Shown here one piece after another: positions 34,730-43,878 of a stretch of 64,000 bases of DNA. Numbering within the stretch: position 1 is the stretch's first letter; each line of letters starts with the position of its first letter. Origin of the DNA: Bacteroidaceae bacterium (lineage in GTDB: Bacteria > Bacteroidota > Bacteroidia > Bacteroidales > Bacteroidaceae); contig JAILQO010000057.1 of NCBI GenBank assembly GCA_024698925.1, positions 1 to 64,000 of the forward strand, in the 5' to 3' direction. The notes under the pieces are model-generated. The model was not told the origin of the DNA. It was given only the letters and a program-made list of their open reading frames with translations, and did no database searches. The position numbers and the translations under genes are program-made.

Positions 34730-35986
34730 ATGCTATTGATACCTCTCATATACTTTATTCTGACGACCATCTATTTCTACCGAATGCATGGTCATCTGAA
34801 TTTGGACGTAGCTGCTTCTTTCGTCTTGGCCGCAATATCTTTCTTTGCCATTCTGATAGACGTGAATGATTTATATGGTAAATATGGCATCAACGAGGAC
34901 TCGGTAAATCTCTTTACGGTTGTATTGTTTTGTCTCCAATGGACGCTCGTCTTGATTCCGTTGAATGTGCTATCTTCCATCCCGTTGAAACAACATGACT
35001 CTTTGAAGACACCACTTCTTTACGGACTGACGATAGTTGTGATCATAGCTTCTATTGTCATGATTGCCAACAGTATTACAGATATACGTGATGCCCTCAT
35101 CATGGATATGATAGACAACTATAAGACAAACGCTGCATTACGTTCTATCGGAGGTCAGGAAGAGAAGAGCAGTTTCATGATTTTCATAGCTTCTATTTTA
35201 ACCAGTAATCCTTTTCCCACATTGGCGCTGTTCTTGTGGTTCTATCTGACTGCTTTCCGTTCGGGCAATGTCGTGCTCCGTGTTGGATTATTGGGGGCTT
35301 CTATTGTCCAGGCGGTGCTCTCCATCATTGTTGCAGGACGTGCGGCCTTGATTTATTGGTTGTTAGAGTTCTTCTTGTTCTACTGCTATTTTTCGCAGTA
35401 TTTCTCTGCCAAGATCCGTCGGACGATTACCATCGCATCAATGGCTATCGGGAGTGTCATCATCGCCCTGCTTTTCTCCATCACCATGTCGCGTTTTGGC
35501 GATGACTCCGGTGATAAGACGAATGACCCGTTAATGTCCCTGTACGGCTATGCTGGCCAGCAAGTCAATAATTTCAGCACCATGATTATGGAAGGTGCTG
35601 ATGCTCCATTCCAGATTACGCGTATCCTACCATTCACTGGGCGTGTTCTTACAGGACAGCATTTTGACCTCATCGAACACTACGATAAAATCCATGCCGC
35701 TGTGAACATCCAAGCGAATGTATTCAGTACTTTTGGCGGTGAAGTCTATTTGGATCTTGGAGCATTCGGGTACATCATGATGCTCTTGCTGTTGGTGTTT
35801 ATATCCTTGAAACTTAAGTTCAGTTGGGAGGAATTGTCCTTTCATCGCATCTTTGCCTTTGTCATCATCGTGACATTCTTCAGCCGTGGCCTTTTTGCAT
35901 GGCCATTTGTAGGGCAGACGTGTACGTTTGCGTTGGTCTTCTTCGTCATGTTTCATATATTATTTAAATATGAATATAAGGTATGA
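34730..35986 (+). CDS. Wzy-type polysaccharide polymerase (membrane protein)
   Basis: 418 residues with about ten hydrophobic helices and one large loop around 'RFGDDSGDKTNDPLMSLYGYAGQQVNNFSTMIME' (~255-290) and 'FSTFGGEVYLDLGAFGYIMMLLLLVF'. Such a topology, with a loop rich in charged residues and the gene lying between flippase and glycosyltransferases, fits a Wzy polymerase. Wzy proteins share little sequence, so this rests on context. It overlaps the next gene by 4 bp (ATGA). Confidence 0.75.
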   Translation: MLLIPLIYFILTTIYFYRMHGHLNLDVAASFVLAAISFFAILIDVNDLYGKYGINEDSVNLFTVVLFCLQWTLVLIPLNVLSSIPLKQHDSLKTPLLYGLTIVVIIASIVMIANSITDIRDALIMDMIDNYKTNAALRSIGGQEEKSSFMIFIASILTSNPFPTLALFLWFYLTAFRSGNVVLRVGLLGASIVQAVLSIIVAGRAALIYWLLEFFLFYCYFSQYFSAKIRRTITIASMAIGSVIIALLFSITMSRFGDDSGDKTNDPLMSLYGYAGQQVNNFSTMIMEGADAPFQITRILPFTGRVLTGQHFDLIEHYDKIHAAVNIQANVFSTFGGEVYLDLGAFGYIMMLLLLVFISLKLKFSWEELSFHRIFAFVIIVTFFSRGLFAWPFVGQTCTFALVFFVMFHILFKYEYKV

Positions 35987-36888
35987 GTCAGCTATTTGCC
36001 ATCATCGTTACTTATAATGCGATGCACCGCGGTTGGATTGACCGGTGCATGAAGAGTCTGGCAGAGAGTACGGTGCCTATAGTGCCTATCATCATTGATA
36101 ACGGTTCTACAGATGGCACTCGCGACCATGTACCAGCTGCTTACCCTGATGCTGTGTGGTTACCACAGGAACGTAACCTCGGTTTTGGGCAGGCTAACAA
36201 TGTGGGACTTCGCTATGCGATGGAGCACAATGCTGATTATGTCTTGCTGCTGAATCAAGATGCAGCCCTTGAAACCGATGCGTTGGAGAAGATGCTGGCC
36301 GTCAGCGATGGTGAGTCACTGCTCTCGCCTTTGCATCTCAATGGCGATGGCACACGCATAGACGAGATGTTCCGTATCTCGCTCCGCGAGGCTCATAACT
36401 TGATGAACGATGATATGCTCATTCGTCAGACTTTGGCACCATGCTATGAGACGGGAGAGATATGTGCTGCCTGTTGGCTGATGCCTGCAACGCTCATCCG
36501 AAAGATAGGCGGATTCAATCCACTTTTCTTCCATTACAGCGAAGACAACAACTACTATCATCGGATGCAATACCATGGTGTGAAGACCCTCCTTGTACCT
36601 AATACCTATATGTATCATGACCGACAGCTCCAAGGGAATATGCAGGCTTTTAATCGTAATCGCCTGCGCCGTGACCTGTTGCTCTCGGCGACGAACATCA
36701 ATTGGTTGGCTGGTAAGCGCTGTGTCAGATGGTTGCGGACATTATATCGTTGTTACACACAGGATTTACGCCAACACCAGTATGTTCCCGGTGCTTGGCT
36801 CCTGGAGATGTGTTGGCTATTATGCCATCTTTCGCGAATCTGTACATCGCGGAAGATTGAAAAGCGTGTAGGAATGGCTTGGCTTTAA
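35983..36888 (+). CDS. GT2-family glycosyltransferase
   Basis: 301 residues. An N-terminal GT-A core: 'LFAIIVTYNAMHRGWIDRCMKSL', 'IIDNGSTDGT', 'RNLGFGQANNVGLRYAMEHNADYVLLLNQDA' (DXD-like), 'SEDNNYYHRMQYHGVKTLLVP'. It resembles rhamnosyl- or galactofuranosyltransferases that add sugars to lipid-linked repeats. ATGA overlap with the polymerase gene. Confidence 0.88.
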   Translation: MSQLFAIIVTYNAMHRGWIDRCMKSLAESTVPIVPIIIDNGSTDGTRDHVPAAYPDAVWLPQERNLGFGQANNVGLRYAMEHNADYVLLLNQDAALETDALEKMLAVSDGESLLSPLHLNGDGTRIDEMFRISLREAHNLMNDDMLIRQTLAPCYETGEICAACWLMPATLIRKIGGFNPLFFHYSEDNNYYHRMQYHGVKTLLVPNTYMYHDRQLQGNMQAFNRNRLRRDLLLSATNINWLAGKRCVRWLRTLYRCYTQDLRQHQYVPGAWLLEMCWLLCHLSRICTSRKIEKRVGMAWL

Positions 36889-36900
36889 TCTTTGTAGCGT

Positions 36901-38067
36901 ATGAATGTCGCCTATATCCTCAGTTCTGCAAAAGCACTTGGAGGTGCAAGCAAGGCTTTCAAGACGATGCTTACGGGCTTGATGCAGAAGGGCGTGCGCC
37001 CAGTTATTGTCATGCCGGAGGAGGGCCCCATGTGTGAATGGTGTCGGGAGAGAAACATTCCTTTCCTTGTTACGACATTCCGCTTTGCCACCTATCCTCG
37101 GTGGAAAACGCCAAAGGACTGGCTGCTGTTTGTTCCACGTCTGTTAGCGCGGCTATGGGTGAACGGGAAATCTGTACGTTTTCTGGCTCGAGAACTAAGA
37201 GCGCGGCATATTGAGCTGATACATACAAACGTAGGTGTCGTGGATATCGGATATGGGGTGGCCCGTAGATTGGGCGCTCCCCACATTTATCATATCCGAG
37301 AGTATGCAGATTTGGATTTTGATTTTCATTATTTCCCTTCGAAACGACGTTTTCGTAACCAGCTGTCTTCGTCTTCTGTCTATTCAATATGTATCACGCG
37401 CGGCATTCAGCGTTACCATGGTCTGGAACAGTCGCTGCGTTCTCGCGTTATTTACGATGGCATCCGTTCCGCGATGGCTACAAGTCCACCGGCCTCGCAA
37501 GGAGATTACTTTCTTTATGCAGGGCGTATAGAGCACACCAAGGGACTTGATATTCTGCTGCAGGCTTATGACCTCTGCCGTGAACGTGGAATACAGTTAC
37601 CCCCTCTATGGGTGGCAGGACGTGTGGCAGAGATCGGTTATATGGAAGATATGCAGACCTTTGTTCAAGTGCATCACTTGCAGGAAGTTGTACACTTTTT
37701 GGGTGAACGCCCCGATATTGAGGCCTTGATGCAAAAGGCACGAGCCTTGATAGTGCCTTCGCGTTATGAAGGCTTTGGCTTGTGTATGCCGGAAGCGATG
37801 TTCACGGGCTGCCCCGTCATTGCTCATGATACCGCGGGTACTCACGAACAACTTGACAATGGCTTGCGGATGACAGACGAAGAGATTGCCTATCGCTTTT
37901 CGTCGCCTGAGCAATTAGCCAAGTGTATGGAGCTACTCCTGTGTGCATCTCCAGATGTGCTATCGGCTATGACTACGCGTGCGTTCAACGTAGTGAACCA
38001 ATTATATACATCCGAAGCACATTGTGAAAAAGTTTTCCGTTTCTATCAAGATATATTGAACAAATAA
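36901..38067 (+). CDS. GT4-family glycosyltransferase
   Basis: 388 residues with a GT-B fold: N-terminal 'AYILSSAKALGGASKAFKTML' and, in the nucleotide-sugar half, 'FLYAGRIEHTKGLDILLQAYDLC', 'VHFLGERPDIEALMQKARALIVPSRYEGFGLCMPEAMFTGCPVIA', the E-x7-E retaining motif of group-1 enzymes. It transfers a sugar to the growing lipid-linked oligosaccharide. Spaced 12 bp from the GT2 upstream. Confidence 0.9.
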   Translation: MNVAYILSSAKALGGASKAFKTMLTGLMQKGVRPVIVMPEEGPMCEWCRERNIPFLVTTFRFATYPRWKTPKDWLLFVPRLLARLWVNGKSVRFLARELRARHIELIHTNVGVVDIGYGVARRLGAPHIYHIREYADLDFDFHYFPSKRRFRNQLSSSSVYSICITRGIQRYHGLEQSLRSRVIYDGIRSAMATSPPASQGDYFLYAGRIEHTKGLDILLQAYDLCRERGIQLPPLWVAGRVAEIGYMEDMQTFVQVHHLQEVVHFLGERPDIEALMQKARALIVPSRYEGFGLCMPEAMFTGCPVIAHDTAGTHEQLDNGLRMTDEEIAYRFSSPEQLAKCMELLLCASPDVLSAMTTRAFNVVNQLYTSEAHCEKVFRFYQDILNK

Positions 38068-38079
38068 AACTGGCAGCCA

Positions 38080-38709
38080 ATGAAAATCATGAAGAATATT
38101 ATTGCTACTCTCGGCGACGTGACCCATTGGGTTATCAACCTGCGTATTGTACAGGTTTTACAGATGTCGAAGAAGGTATTCTATTCCGCATGGGTTCAAC
38201 GTGAATTCCAGCAGTGTGGACGAGATTGTGAGTTCGGAGGCTTCTCTATCTTGCGTGGTGCCAAACACATACGTCTAGGCCGCAATCTATATATTGGCAA
38301 GGACGTGGTTTGGGAAGTTTTTGATGAGTTCCATGACCAGTCTTTTACGCCGTCGCTGTCCTTTGGTGATGGCTCTTCCTTCGGTGATGCCGGACATATC
38401 TCCTGTATCAATCGTGTTTCCATCGGCAATGGAGTGCGCATTGGACGTAAGGTCTTCATCACAGACAATAGTCATGGCGCTTCGGATCGTGCGTTGCTTG
38501 ACACGGCGCCCAATCTCCGCCCATTGGTCAGCAAAGGACCAGTGGTAATCGAAGATTGTGCATGGATTGGCGAAATGGCTTGTATCATGCCAGGCGTGAC
38601 CATCGGACGAGGTGCCATCGTAGGTGCTAGTGCCGTGGTTACACATGATGTGCCGCCTTATACGTTGGTGGCGGGCAATCCTGCACGAATTGTGAAACGA
38701 ATAGACTAA
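38080..38709 (+). CDS. left-handed beta-helix (hexapeptide) acyltransferase
   Basis: 209 residues. Hexapeptide repeats run in 'ILRGAKHIRLGRNLYIGKDVVWE', 'VSIGNGVRIGRKVFITDNSHG' and 'VVIEDCAWIGEMACIMPGVTIGRGAIVGASAVVTHDVPPYTLVAGNPARIVKR', the typical C-terminal signature of WbbJ-like O-acetyltransferases. Likely acetylates a sugar of the repeat unit. The start at 38080 (MKIMKN) or 38089 is equally plausible. Confidence 0.88.
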   Translation: MKIMKNIIATLGDVTHWVINLRIVQVLQMSKKVFYSAWVQREFQQCGRDCEFGGFSILRGAKHIRLGRNLYIGKDVVWEVFDEFHDQSFTPSLSFGDGSSFGDAGHISCINRVSIGNGVRIGRKVFITDNSHGASDRALLDTAPNLRPLVSKGPVVIEDCAWIGEMACIMPGVTIGRGAIVGASAVVTHDVPPYTLVAGNPARIVKRID

Positions 38710-38717
38710 GAAGGCGT

Positions 38718-39707
38718 ATGTGGAGGCGTTATTTCCGCTTATTCTTGTTGGCCTGTTGGGGAGCCCAATCATGCGTCAGTTTAATCGCCTGTGCTGACGA
38801 TGATGAGTTGCATATTGCCGGCTTGGAGTGGATTTTGGAACAAAATGCCAACAGACCCCCAAACGCCAATGCCTATTTCCAAAACCATCCATTACCGATA
38901 GGGCAGAGTCATTTACGTGTATTGGCCATCGGAAACAGCTTTTCGTCGGATGCATTATGTTATGTCTGCAAGATATTGTCAAATCTGGGTGTTGATTCAG
39001 ATTCCTATTCTGTTTATGGTGCCTCCCATAATGCCGCAACTTTGGAGCATTGGTGTGAGGTAGCATCCCAAAATTCAATGGTGGAACTCACCCATTTTGG
39101 CGGAGCGAAAATGCCTGTCGAACAGGGGACGCTTCCAGAAATCCTGATGCAGCAGTGGGATGTCATCATCTTGCTGCAGTATTCATACGATGCCGTCAAA
39201 TATGACACCTTTAATCCCTGGCTGCACCAATTGATAGACTTGATTCTGCAATATTGTCCCAATCCCAATATCACATTGGCATGGCAGATGCCATGGTCTT
39301 ACAATGATACTTTTATCACCGACTACTCCAATTATGAGCGTTGGCTTTTGATTTCTTTAGCAGTTCAGGAGATGATGTGGAACGATGGTATCGATATCAT
39401 CATTCCGGTGGGTACAGCCATTCAGAATGCTCGTGCTACCTCACTTAACTCCGAAAGTCAGCTTACGTCTGATGGATGGCATTTGGACCACGGCATCGGA
39501 CGTTATATTGCAGCATGCACCTTGGTACAGGCTATCTTCGAGCCAGTCTTTGGCATCTCTGTTCTTGGAAATACTGCAATGCCGGATATGGGCGAACAAT
39601 CCCCAAATCGCTATGTTTCTGTTCCTGTGACAGAAGATAATCGTTCAACATGCCAATCCTGTGCAGTTAATGCTGTGTTGCATCCCTTTAAGGTAACTAT
39701 TTTATAA
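38718..39707 (+). CDS. DUF4886 SGNH-like secreted protein
   Basis: 329 residues. The N-terminal hydrophobic segment (FRLFLLACWGAQSCVSLIACA) is a probable signal peptide with a possible lipobox. 'LRVLAIGNSFSSDALCYV' carries the GNSFS nucleophile block of DUF4886, an SGNH-hydrolase-like family; the late 'TSDGWHLDHGIGRYIAACTL' holds the Asp/His pair (DGWHLD). A sugar de-acetylase or esterase acting on the exported polymer is inferred from family and location. Its 3' end overlaps the convergent CotH gene by 11 bp. Confidence 0.8.
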   Translation: MWRRYFRLFLLACWGAQSCVSLIACADDDELHIAGLEWILEQNANRPPNANAYFQNHPLPIGQSHLRVLAIGNSFSSDALCYVCKILSNLGVDSDSYSVYGASHNAATLEHWCEVASQNSMVELTHFGGAKMPVEQGTLPEILMQQWDVIILLQYSYDAVKYDTFNPWLHQLIDLILQYCPNPNITLAWQMPWSYNDTFITDYSNYERWLLISLAVQEMMWNDGIDIIIPVGTAIQNARATSLNSESQLTSDGWHLDHGIGRYIAACTLVQAIFEPVFGISVLGNTAMPDMGEQSPNRYVSVPVTEDNRSTCQSCAVNAVLHPFKVTIL

Positions 39708-41496
39708 GGATTTTCTTGCCACTCACGATGTTAATGCCTTTCTGTAAATGGCGGAGTCGTTGGCCAGACATATTATAAATAACGTGAGGAGCCGTTGGCG
39801 AGATATGATTTCCTGCAATATGCAATGGCGCCTCAAAGTCAAATAATAGGTCAATGAGCTCTGTTCTCCTGTTCACCCACTCAAAAACGCGCTCCAAACT
39901 ATCTGTGTAGCCAAGTTGGGCATAGGGTCGGACACCGCGGGTTTCAGTAGTCGCTGTCCATATGCGTTCTGCTGCCTTACATTTGTCACCTGCAAGGTAT
40001 GTGGTACTATCATTATAATCTGGTAATTTTGAGTACCCACTCCAGTCGTCGCTCGTCGTCCATGTTTCGTTACATATGGTCTGTCCGATGCACTTGCAGT
40101 CTGGCCATTTTTGCCATTCCATATTGTATGACGGTTGTCCGATGCGGTTACACCACTTCTTTAATAAGGACTTGACGTTGGTGGTAGAGAACACTCCAGA
40201 CATACGTAGTTCTGCATAGCGCTCTTTAAGATCTTCCCAATAGTACTTACGGAGATAGTCGATAGGTGCACGGCTGGAGATGAAGCTATAGTTCCCCCAT
40301 TCATAATTCCATTCCGGCGGTATAATAAAGTTGCCGGAGGCATGGTTCCCGAAGGTACAGTCCAAATCGTAAGGGGCAACAAACCATTTGGTACCGTCAT
40401 AGGTGAACCACTGCCAATTCTTCCAGAATCCGTCATAGTTGTTGACATAGTAAGAAAAACAGACGTAATCAATCAATGAGGGAATGTCGAAACGTTGCTG
40501 CATTTCAGCTCGAATGACTTCGGCTGTGGCTCCAGTACGCTCCAGCGCAGCGAGGTCTCTTGAAAACTTGCTGAAAGCCTTGATGTAACGTTTCACACTG
40601 GCACTACGTTCTTTGGCCGCTTTTACACGCTCTGAATCTTCCGGTAAATCATAGAAATCAGAGGTCTCATCCATCAGCTCCTGTGGATTGTCGCCGTCAT
40701 AAGGCTGTCCATCCATGCAGTAGAGCCCTTTGGGATTGCGGATTTCAAATTGTGTCCAGTCGAGATAGTTTCCCCAGAAGAGTCTGTCCTCAAAATTTCC
40801 GTCCAAATGAATATGCTCTGTTACATCTTTCTGTTGGTTCATGTTATTACGATCTTTCTTCAGCTGCCACGTATAAATGCCGTAGAACTCGCCATTTATA
40901 TAGACAAGGCATGGAAAACCGTCAGGGTAGCATCTGGCTAATGGGTTGGCAGACGAGTGTATGGCACGTCCCCACATCGGACCACGATCGGCTTGTGTCT
41001 GATGGAACAACTGATAGGCTACACATCCTACACCCCGGAAGAAGTCTATATAATAGGCTTTGAAATGAAATACATCTTGGTCAACCCAGTCGCCGATGGC
41101 AAATGTAGGAGTCTCTGATTCAGAAGCAGAGAAATCAGCCTTAAAGTTCCTTTTCACAAACCCAAGTGATGAGTTCCCTTGTGCGCTTATGTAGGCTCGC
41201 TTCCGAAAAAAATTACCCAATCCATCGTAAATATCCATCCAAGCAGTTAACTGTTTGTTCTTTCGGCGGGGCAAATCGTCAATACCAGTAATATTGATAT
41301 AGGCGCAGGATGGTTGGGCAATTTTGATATAAGTAGAATCACTCCAGTCCCGAAGTGATGCCTGGGATATATGTTTGTCTTGGAGCAAGATCTCGAATGG
41401 AGTCTGTGCGTCCCCTGATATCGGCCGGACAAATGGCAGGACAAGAAACAATAGTATGACTTGAACTCTAACAGAATACATTTTATCCCAATCCAT
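39697..41496 (-). CDS. CotH-kinase-family secreted protein
   Basis: About 599 residues from the ATG at 41496; the ATG at 41481 (MYSVRVQVILLFLVLPFV) is equally good, and the frame extends to 41559. The signal peptide is followed by 'AWMDIYDGLGNFFRKRAYISAQGNSSLGFVKRNFKADF', 'CLVYINGEFYGIYTWQLKKDRNNMNQ', 'HLDGNF', and 'FVAPYDLDCTFGNHASG', the Mg-binding DxD region of CotH-like kinases. CotH enzymes phosphorylate secreted proteins. The C-terminus 'VIYNMSGQRLRHLQKGINIVSGKKILIK' is the same tail type as in three other proteins here. It is reversed within the polysaccharide operon and divergent from the WbsX-like gene. Confidence 0.82.
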   Translation of the reverse strand: MDWDKMYSVRVQVILLFLVLPFVRPISGDAQTPFEILLQDKHISQASLRDWSDSTYIKIAQPSCAYINITGIDDLPRRKNKQLTAWMDIYDGLGNFFRKRAYISAQGNSSLGFVKRNFKADFSASESETPTFAIGDWVDQDVFHFKAYYIDFFRGVGCVAYQLFHQTQADRGPMWGRAIHSSANPLARCYPDGFPCLVYINGEFYGIYTWQLKKDRNNMNQQKDVTEHIHLDGNFEDRLFWGNYLDWTQFEIRNPKGLYCMDGQPYDGDNPQELMDETSDFYDLPEDSERVKAAKERSASVKRYIKAFSKFSRDLAALERTGATAEVIRAEMQQRFDIPSLIDYVCFSYYVNNYDGFWKNWQWFTYDGTKWFVAPYDLDCTFGNHASGNFIIPPEWNYEWGNYSFISSRAPIDYLRKYYWEDLKERYAELRMSGVFSTTNVKSLLKKWCNRIGQPSYNMEWQKWPDCKCIGQTICNETWTTSDDWSGYSKLPDYNDSTTYLAGDKCKAAERIWTATTETRGVRPYAQLGYTDSLERVFEWVNRRTELIDLLFDFEAPLHIAGNHISPTAPHVIYNMSGQRLRHLQKGINIVSGKKILIK

Positions 41497-41642
41497 GGGC
41501 TCGCGTACATTTCTATGATGCGACAAAAGTAGTGATTCTCCTGCACATAGCCAAATCATTCTTTAATTTTTTAGCGATGACCATTAGGATTGTGCCGTCA
41601 GGTGCTAATGCGCTACTTTTTTCAAAAGAAAGTTCACTTTTT

Positions 41643-41673
41643 TTTGCCACACCAAATGAAAGCATTATCTTTG
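41643..41673 (+). promoter_or_regulatory. promoter of the second polysaccharide transcription unit
   Basis: TTTG (41643-41646), 19-bp spacer, TATCTTTG (41666-41673), 17 bp before the start at 41690. A close match to consensus; the leader would be only ~10 nt. It splits the polysaccharide locus into two transcripts around the reversed CotH gene. Confidence 0.75.
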
Positions 41674-41689
41674 TGGCGAAAAACAGACA

Positions 41690-42859
41690 ATGATGAAAAA
41701 ATCAGCCAAAGCAAGGGTCATTGCATATTATCTTCCACAGTTTCATCCCATCCCGGAGAATGACGCTGCGTGGGGTAGGGGATTTACGGAATGGACAAAT
41801 GTTGCCAAGGCGCGTCCGCTGTTCCGTGGCCACTATCAACCGCGTATTCCCGCAGACTTAGGGTTCTATGATCTTCGACTACCCGAGATTCGGGAGCAGC
41901 AGGCTGAATTGGCACGTGAGGCTGGTATAGAAGGCTTTTGTTATTGGCATTATTGGTTTGGCGGCGGTAAAATGCTACTGCAACGACCTTTTGAAGAAGT
42001 CCTGTCCAGTGGCCGGCCGGACTTCCCGTTCTGCTTGTGCTGGGCCAACCATAGTTGGACGACAAAGACTTGGAACAAGGATAGTAGCAAAGCGGAGGAT
42101 ACGATGATTGCAGAACAGCAATACCTGGGAGAGGAAGATGATATCGCCCATTTTGAGTATTGTCTGCCAGCGTTCAAGGATTCCAGGTATATCACGGTAG
42201 ATGGAAAGCCAGTCTTCGGAATCTTTGAGCCGTTTCACCATCCCCATGCCAGGCAGTTCATGGAAACATGGCGCCGACTGGCTGCAGAGAATGGTCTTAA
42301 GGGAATCTATTTCTATGCCATTACACGCTCGGCTAATTTCAACCGCTTCATGCCAGATGGCACCGTTGGACGTGTGATGCCCAACCTAAAGAGTAGCGCG
42401 GATGATTATGAGGCGATGCTGGCTCAAGGCTATGACGCTTTGAATTCTACGGGCCAAGTACGTGCCGAGATGGCCTACTATAATAAATATGTCAATCTTG
42501 GCTTAATCGGTCTTCGCAAATATCTGCCGTTCATTCCTGCCACGCGTTTCAACTATTCACGTCTCATTAAGAACTTTTTTGCACCTGAAGATACCTGGGA
42601 GAATGTGTTCCCAACGGTATTCCCTCAGTGGGACCGCAGTCCGCGTATTGGTAAAGCCGAAGGCGTCTATGTTCATGCTACGCCACAACACTTTGAGCAG
42701 CATATGCGCGATGCATTGCACACCGTGGAAAAGAAGGAACCAGATCATCGTATCATCTTTCTACGTTCATGGAATGAGTGGGCAGAAGGTAATTATGTGG
42801 AGCCGGATCTGCGATATGGTCATGGATTCCTCGAGGCGATTAAGAATGTCATTTTATAG
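41690..42859 (+). CDS. WbsX-like glycosyltransferase (GH99-like fold)
   Basis: 389 residues. 'VIAYYLPQFHPIPENDAAWGRGFTEWTNVAKARPLFRGHYQPRIPADLGFYDL', 'REAGIEGFCYWHYWFGGGKMLLQRPFEEVL' and 'SWNEWAEGNYVEPDLRYGHGFLEAIK' match the WbsX family found in polysaccharide clusters. It is assigned to a GH99-like TIM-barrel; true activity is unproven. Two ATGs in tandem (41690, 41693). Nine bases before the next GT2 gene. Confidence 0.88.
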   Translation: MMKKSAKARVIAYYLPQFHPIPENDAAWGRGFTEWTNVAKARPLFRGHYQPRIPADLGFYDLRLPEIREQQAELAREAGIEGFCYWHYWFGGGKMLLQRPFEEVLSSGRPDFPFCLCWANHSWTTKTWNKDSSKAEDTMIAEQQYLGEEDDIAHFEYCLPAFKDSRYITVDGKPVFGIFEPFHHPHARQFMETWRRLAAENGLKGIYFYAITRSANFNRFMPDGTVGRVMPNLKSSADDYEAMLAQGYDALNSTGQVRAEMAYYNKYVNLGLIGLRKYLPFIPATRFNYSRLIKNFFAPEDTWENVFPTVFPQWDRSPRIGKAEGVYVHATPQHFEQHMRDALHTVEKKEPDHRIIFLRSWNEWAEGNYVEPDLRYGHGFLEAIKNVIL

Positions 42860-42867
42860 CTGAGCGC

Positions 42868-43854
42868 ATGGATCAGAAAGTTTCGGTCATTATCCCAGTT
42901 TATAATGCTGGTAAGTACCTGCGACGTTGTCTGGATTCTATCGTTAACCAGACCTATAAGCAGCTGGAAGTCATCTTGATTGATGATGGCTCCCAGGATG
43001 ATAGCGCATCCATCTGCGAAGAGTATTGCAAGGACGTCCGTTTCCGTGTACTCCATAAGGAAAATGAAGGGCAGGCAAGGGCCAGGAATATCGGGCTTGA
43101 TATTGCCACCGGTGAGTATATAGCTTTTGTGGATGGTGATGACCGTATTGCTCTTGATATGTTAGCCTATTGCGTGGGCTACATGGTGCAAGAGCAGACG
43201 GATGCGGTGCTCTTTGACTGCTTAATGAGCGAAGACTTAGAGACAGAGATTCCTAACATCGCAGAACGCGTGCAGCATGTGTCGGGCAACGATATTTTGC
43301 GTTTCTATATGGAGGAATCCACACGCAACTCCAAACTCTATAGCCCTTGTCTCTGCCTATATCGTAAGGAAACGCTGGGAGATTTGCGTTTTCGTGAGGG
43401 CAAGATATACGAGGATATGGACTTTAAATACAAATACTTGAAGCGTTGTAGTTCCATCGTCGTTTCCAATCAGATCAAGTATTACTATTTTGTCTCTGGA
43501 GAAAGCACGGTTTCGGGCAAATTGCGCCGTAAGAACTTTGAGTTGCGCGAGGTCGATGAAATCATTTACCGTCTCACGCAAGAGGAATCAGATTCCAGAG
43601 TCCGTTTTCTGGGTCAAGTAAGGCGCTCACGCACAGCATTCTCTCTACTTGGACGCATGGCACGTTACGGTGTGCTTGAGTCGGAAATCAACGAGAAGGA
43701 AACGGCCTGTATCCTGCAAAAAGAATTGCGTCAGAATCTACCAACCCTGTTGCGTGCGCCTATTGGATTCAAACGCAAAGTACTGGCGGTGCTGATGTCT
43801 GTCAGTTATCCTTTATCCAAATGGCTGATGGGACGGCAGAAAACAATCTATTAA
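42868..43854 (+). CDS. GT2-family glycosyltransferase
   Basis: 328 residues. A classic GT-A start 'VSVIIPVYNAGKYLRRCLDSIVNQTYKQLEVILIDDGSQDDS' with 'GEYIAFVDGDDRIA' (DXD) and 'LRFREGKIYEDMDFKYKYLKR'. The C-terminal ~100 residues are basic and helical, suggesting membrane association. Inverting enzyme of undetermined sugar specificity. Confidence 0.9.
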   Translation: MDQKVSVIIPVYNAGKYLRRCLDSIVNQTYKQLEVILIDDGSQDDSASICEEYCKDVRFRVLHKENEGQARARNIGLDIATGEYIAFVDGDDRIALDMLAYCVGYMVQEQTDAVLFDCLMSEDLETEIPNIAERVQHVSGNDILRFYMEESTRNSKLYSPCLCLYRKETLGDLRFREGKIYEDMDFKYKYLKRCSSIVVSNQIKYYYFVSGESTVSGKLRRKNFELREVDEIIYRLTQEESDSRVRFLGQVRRSRTAFSLLGRMARYGVLESEINEKETACILQKELRQNLPTLLRAPIGFKRKVLAVLMSVSYPLSKWLMGRQKTIY

Positions 43855-43878
43855 CAGGTATCAAAACGAAATGTAGTG

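Noticed and set aside
41497..41559. Upstream extension of the CotH gene
   Set aside because: The extra 21 residues come before a normal signal peptide (Met22 or Met27) and add a charged, atypical N-terminus.
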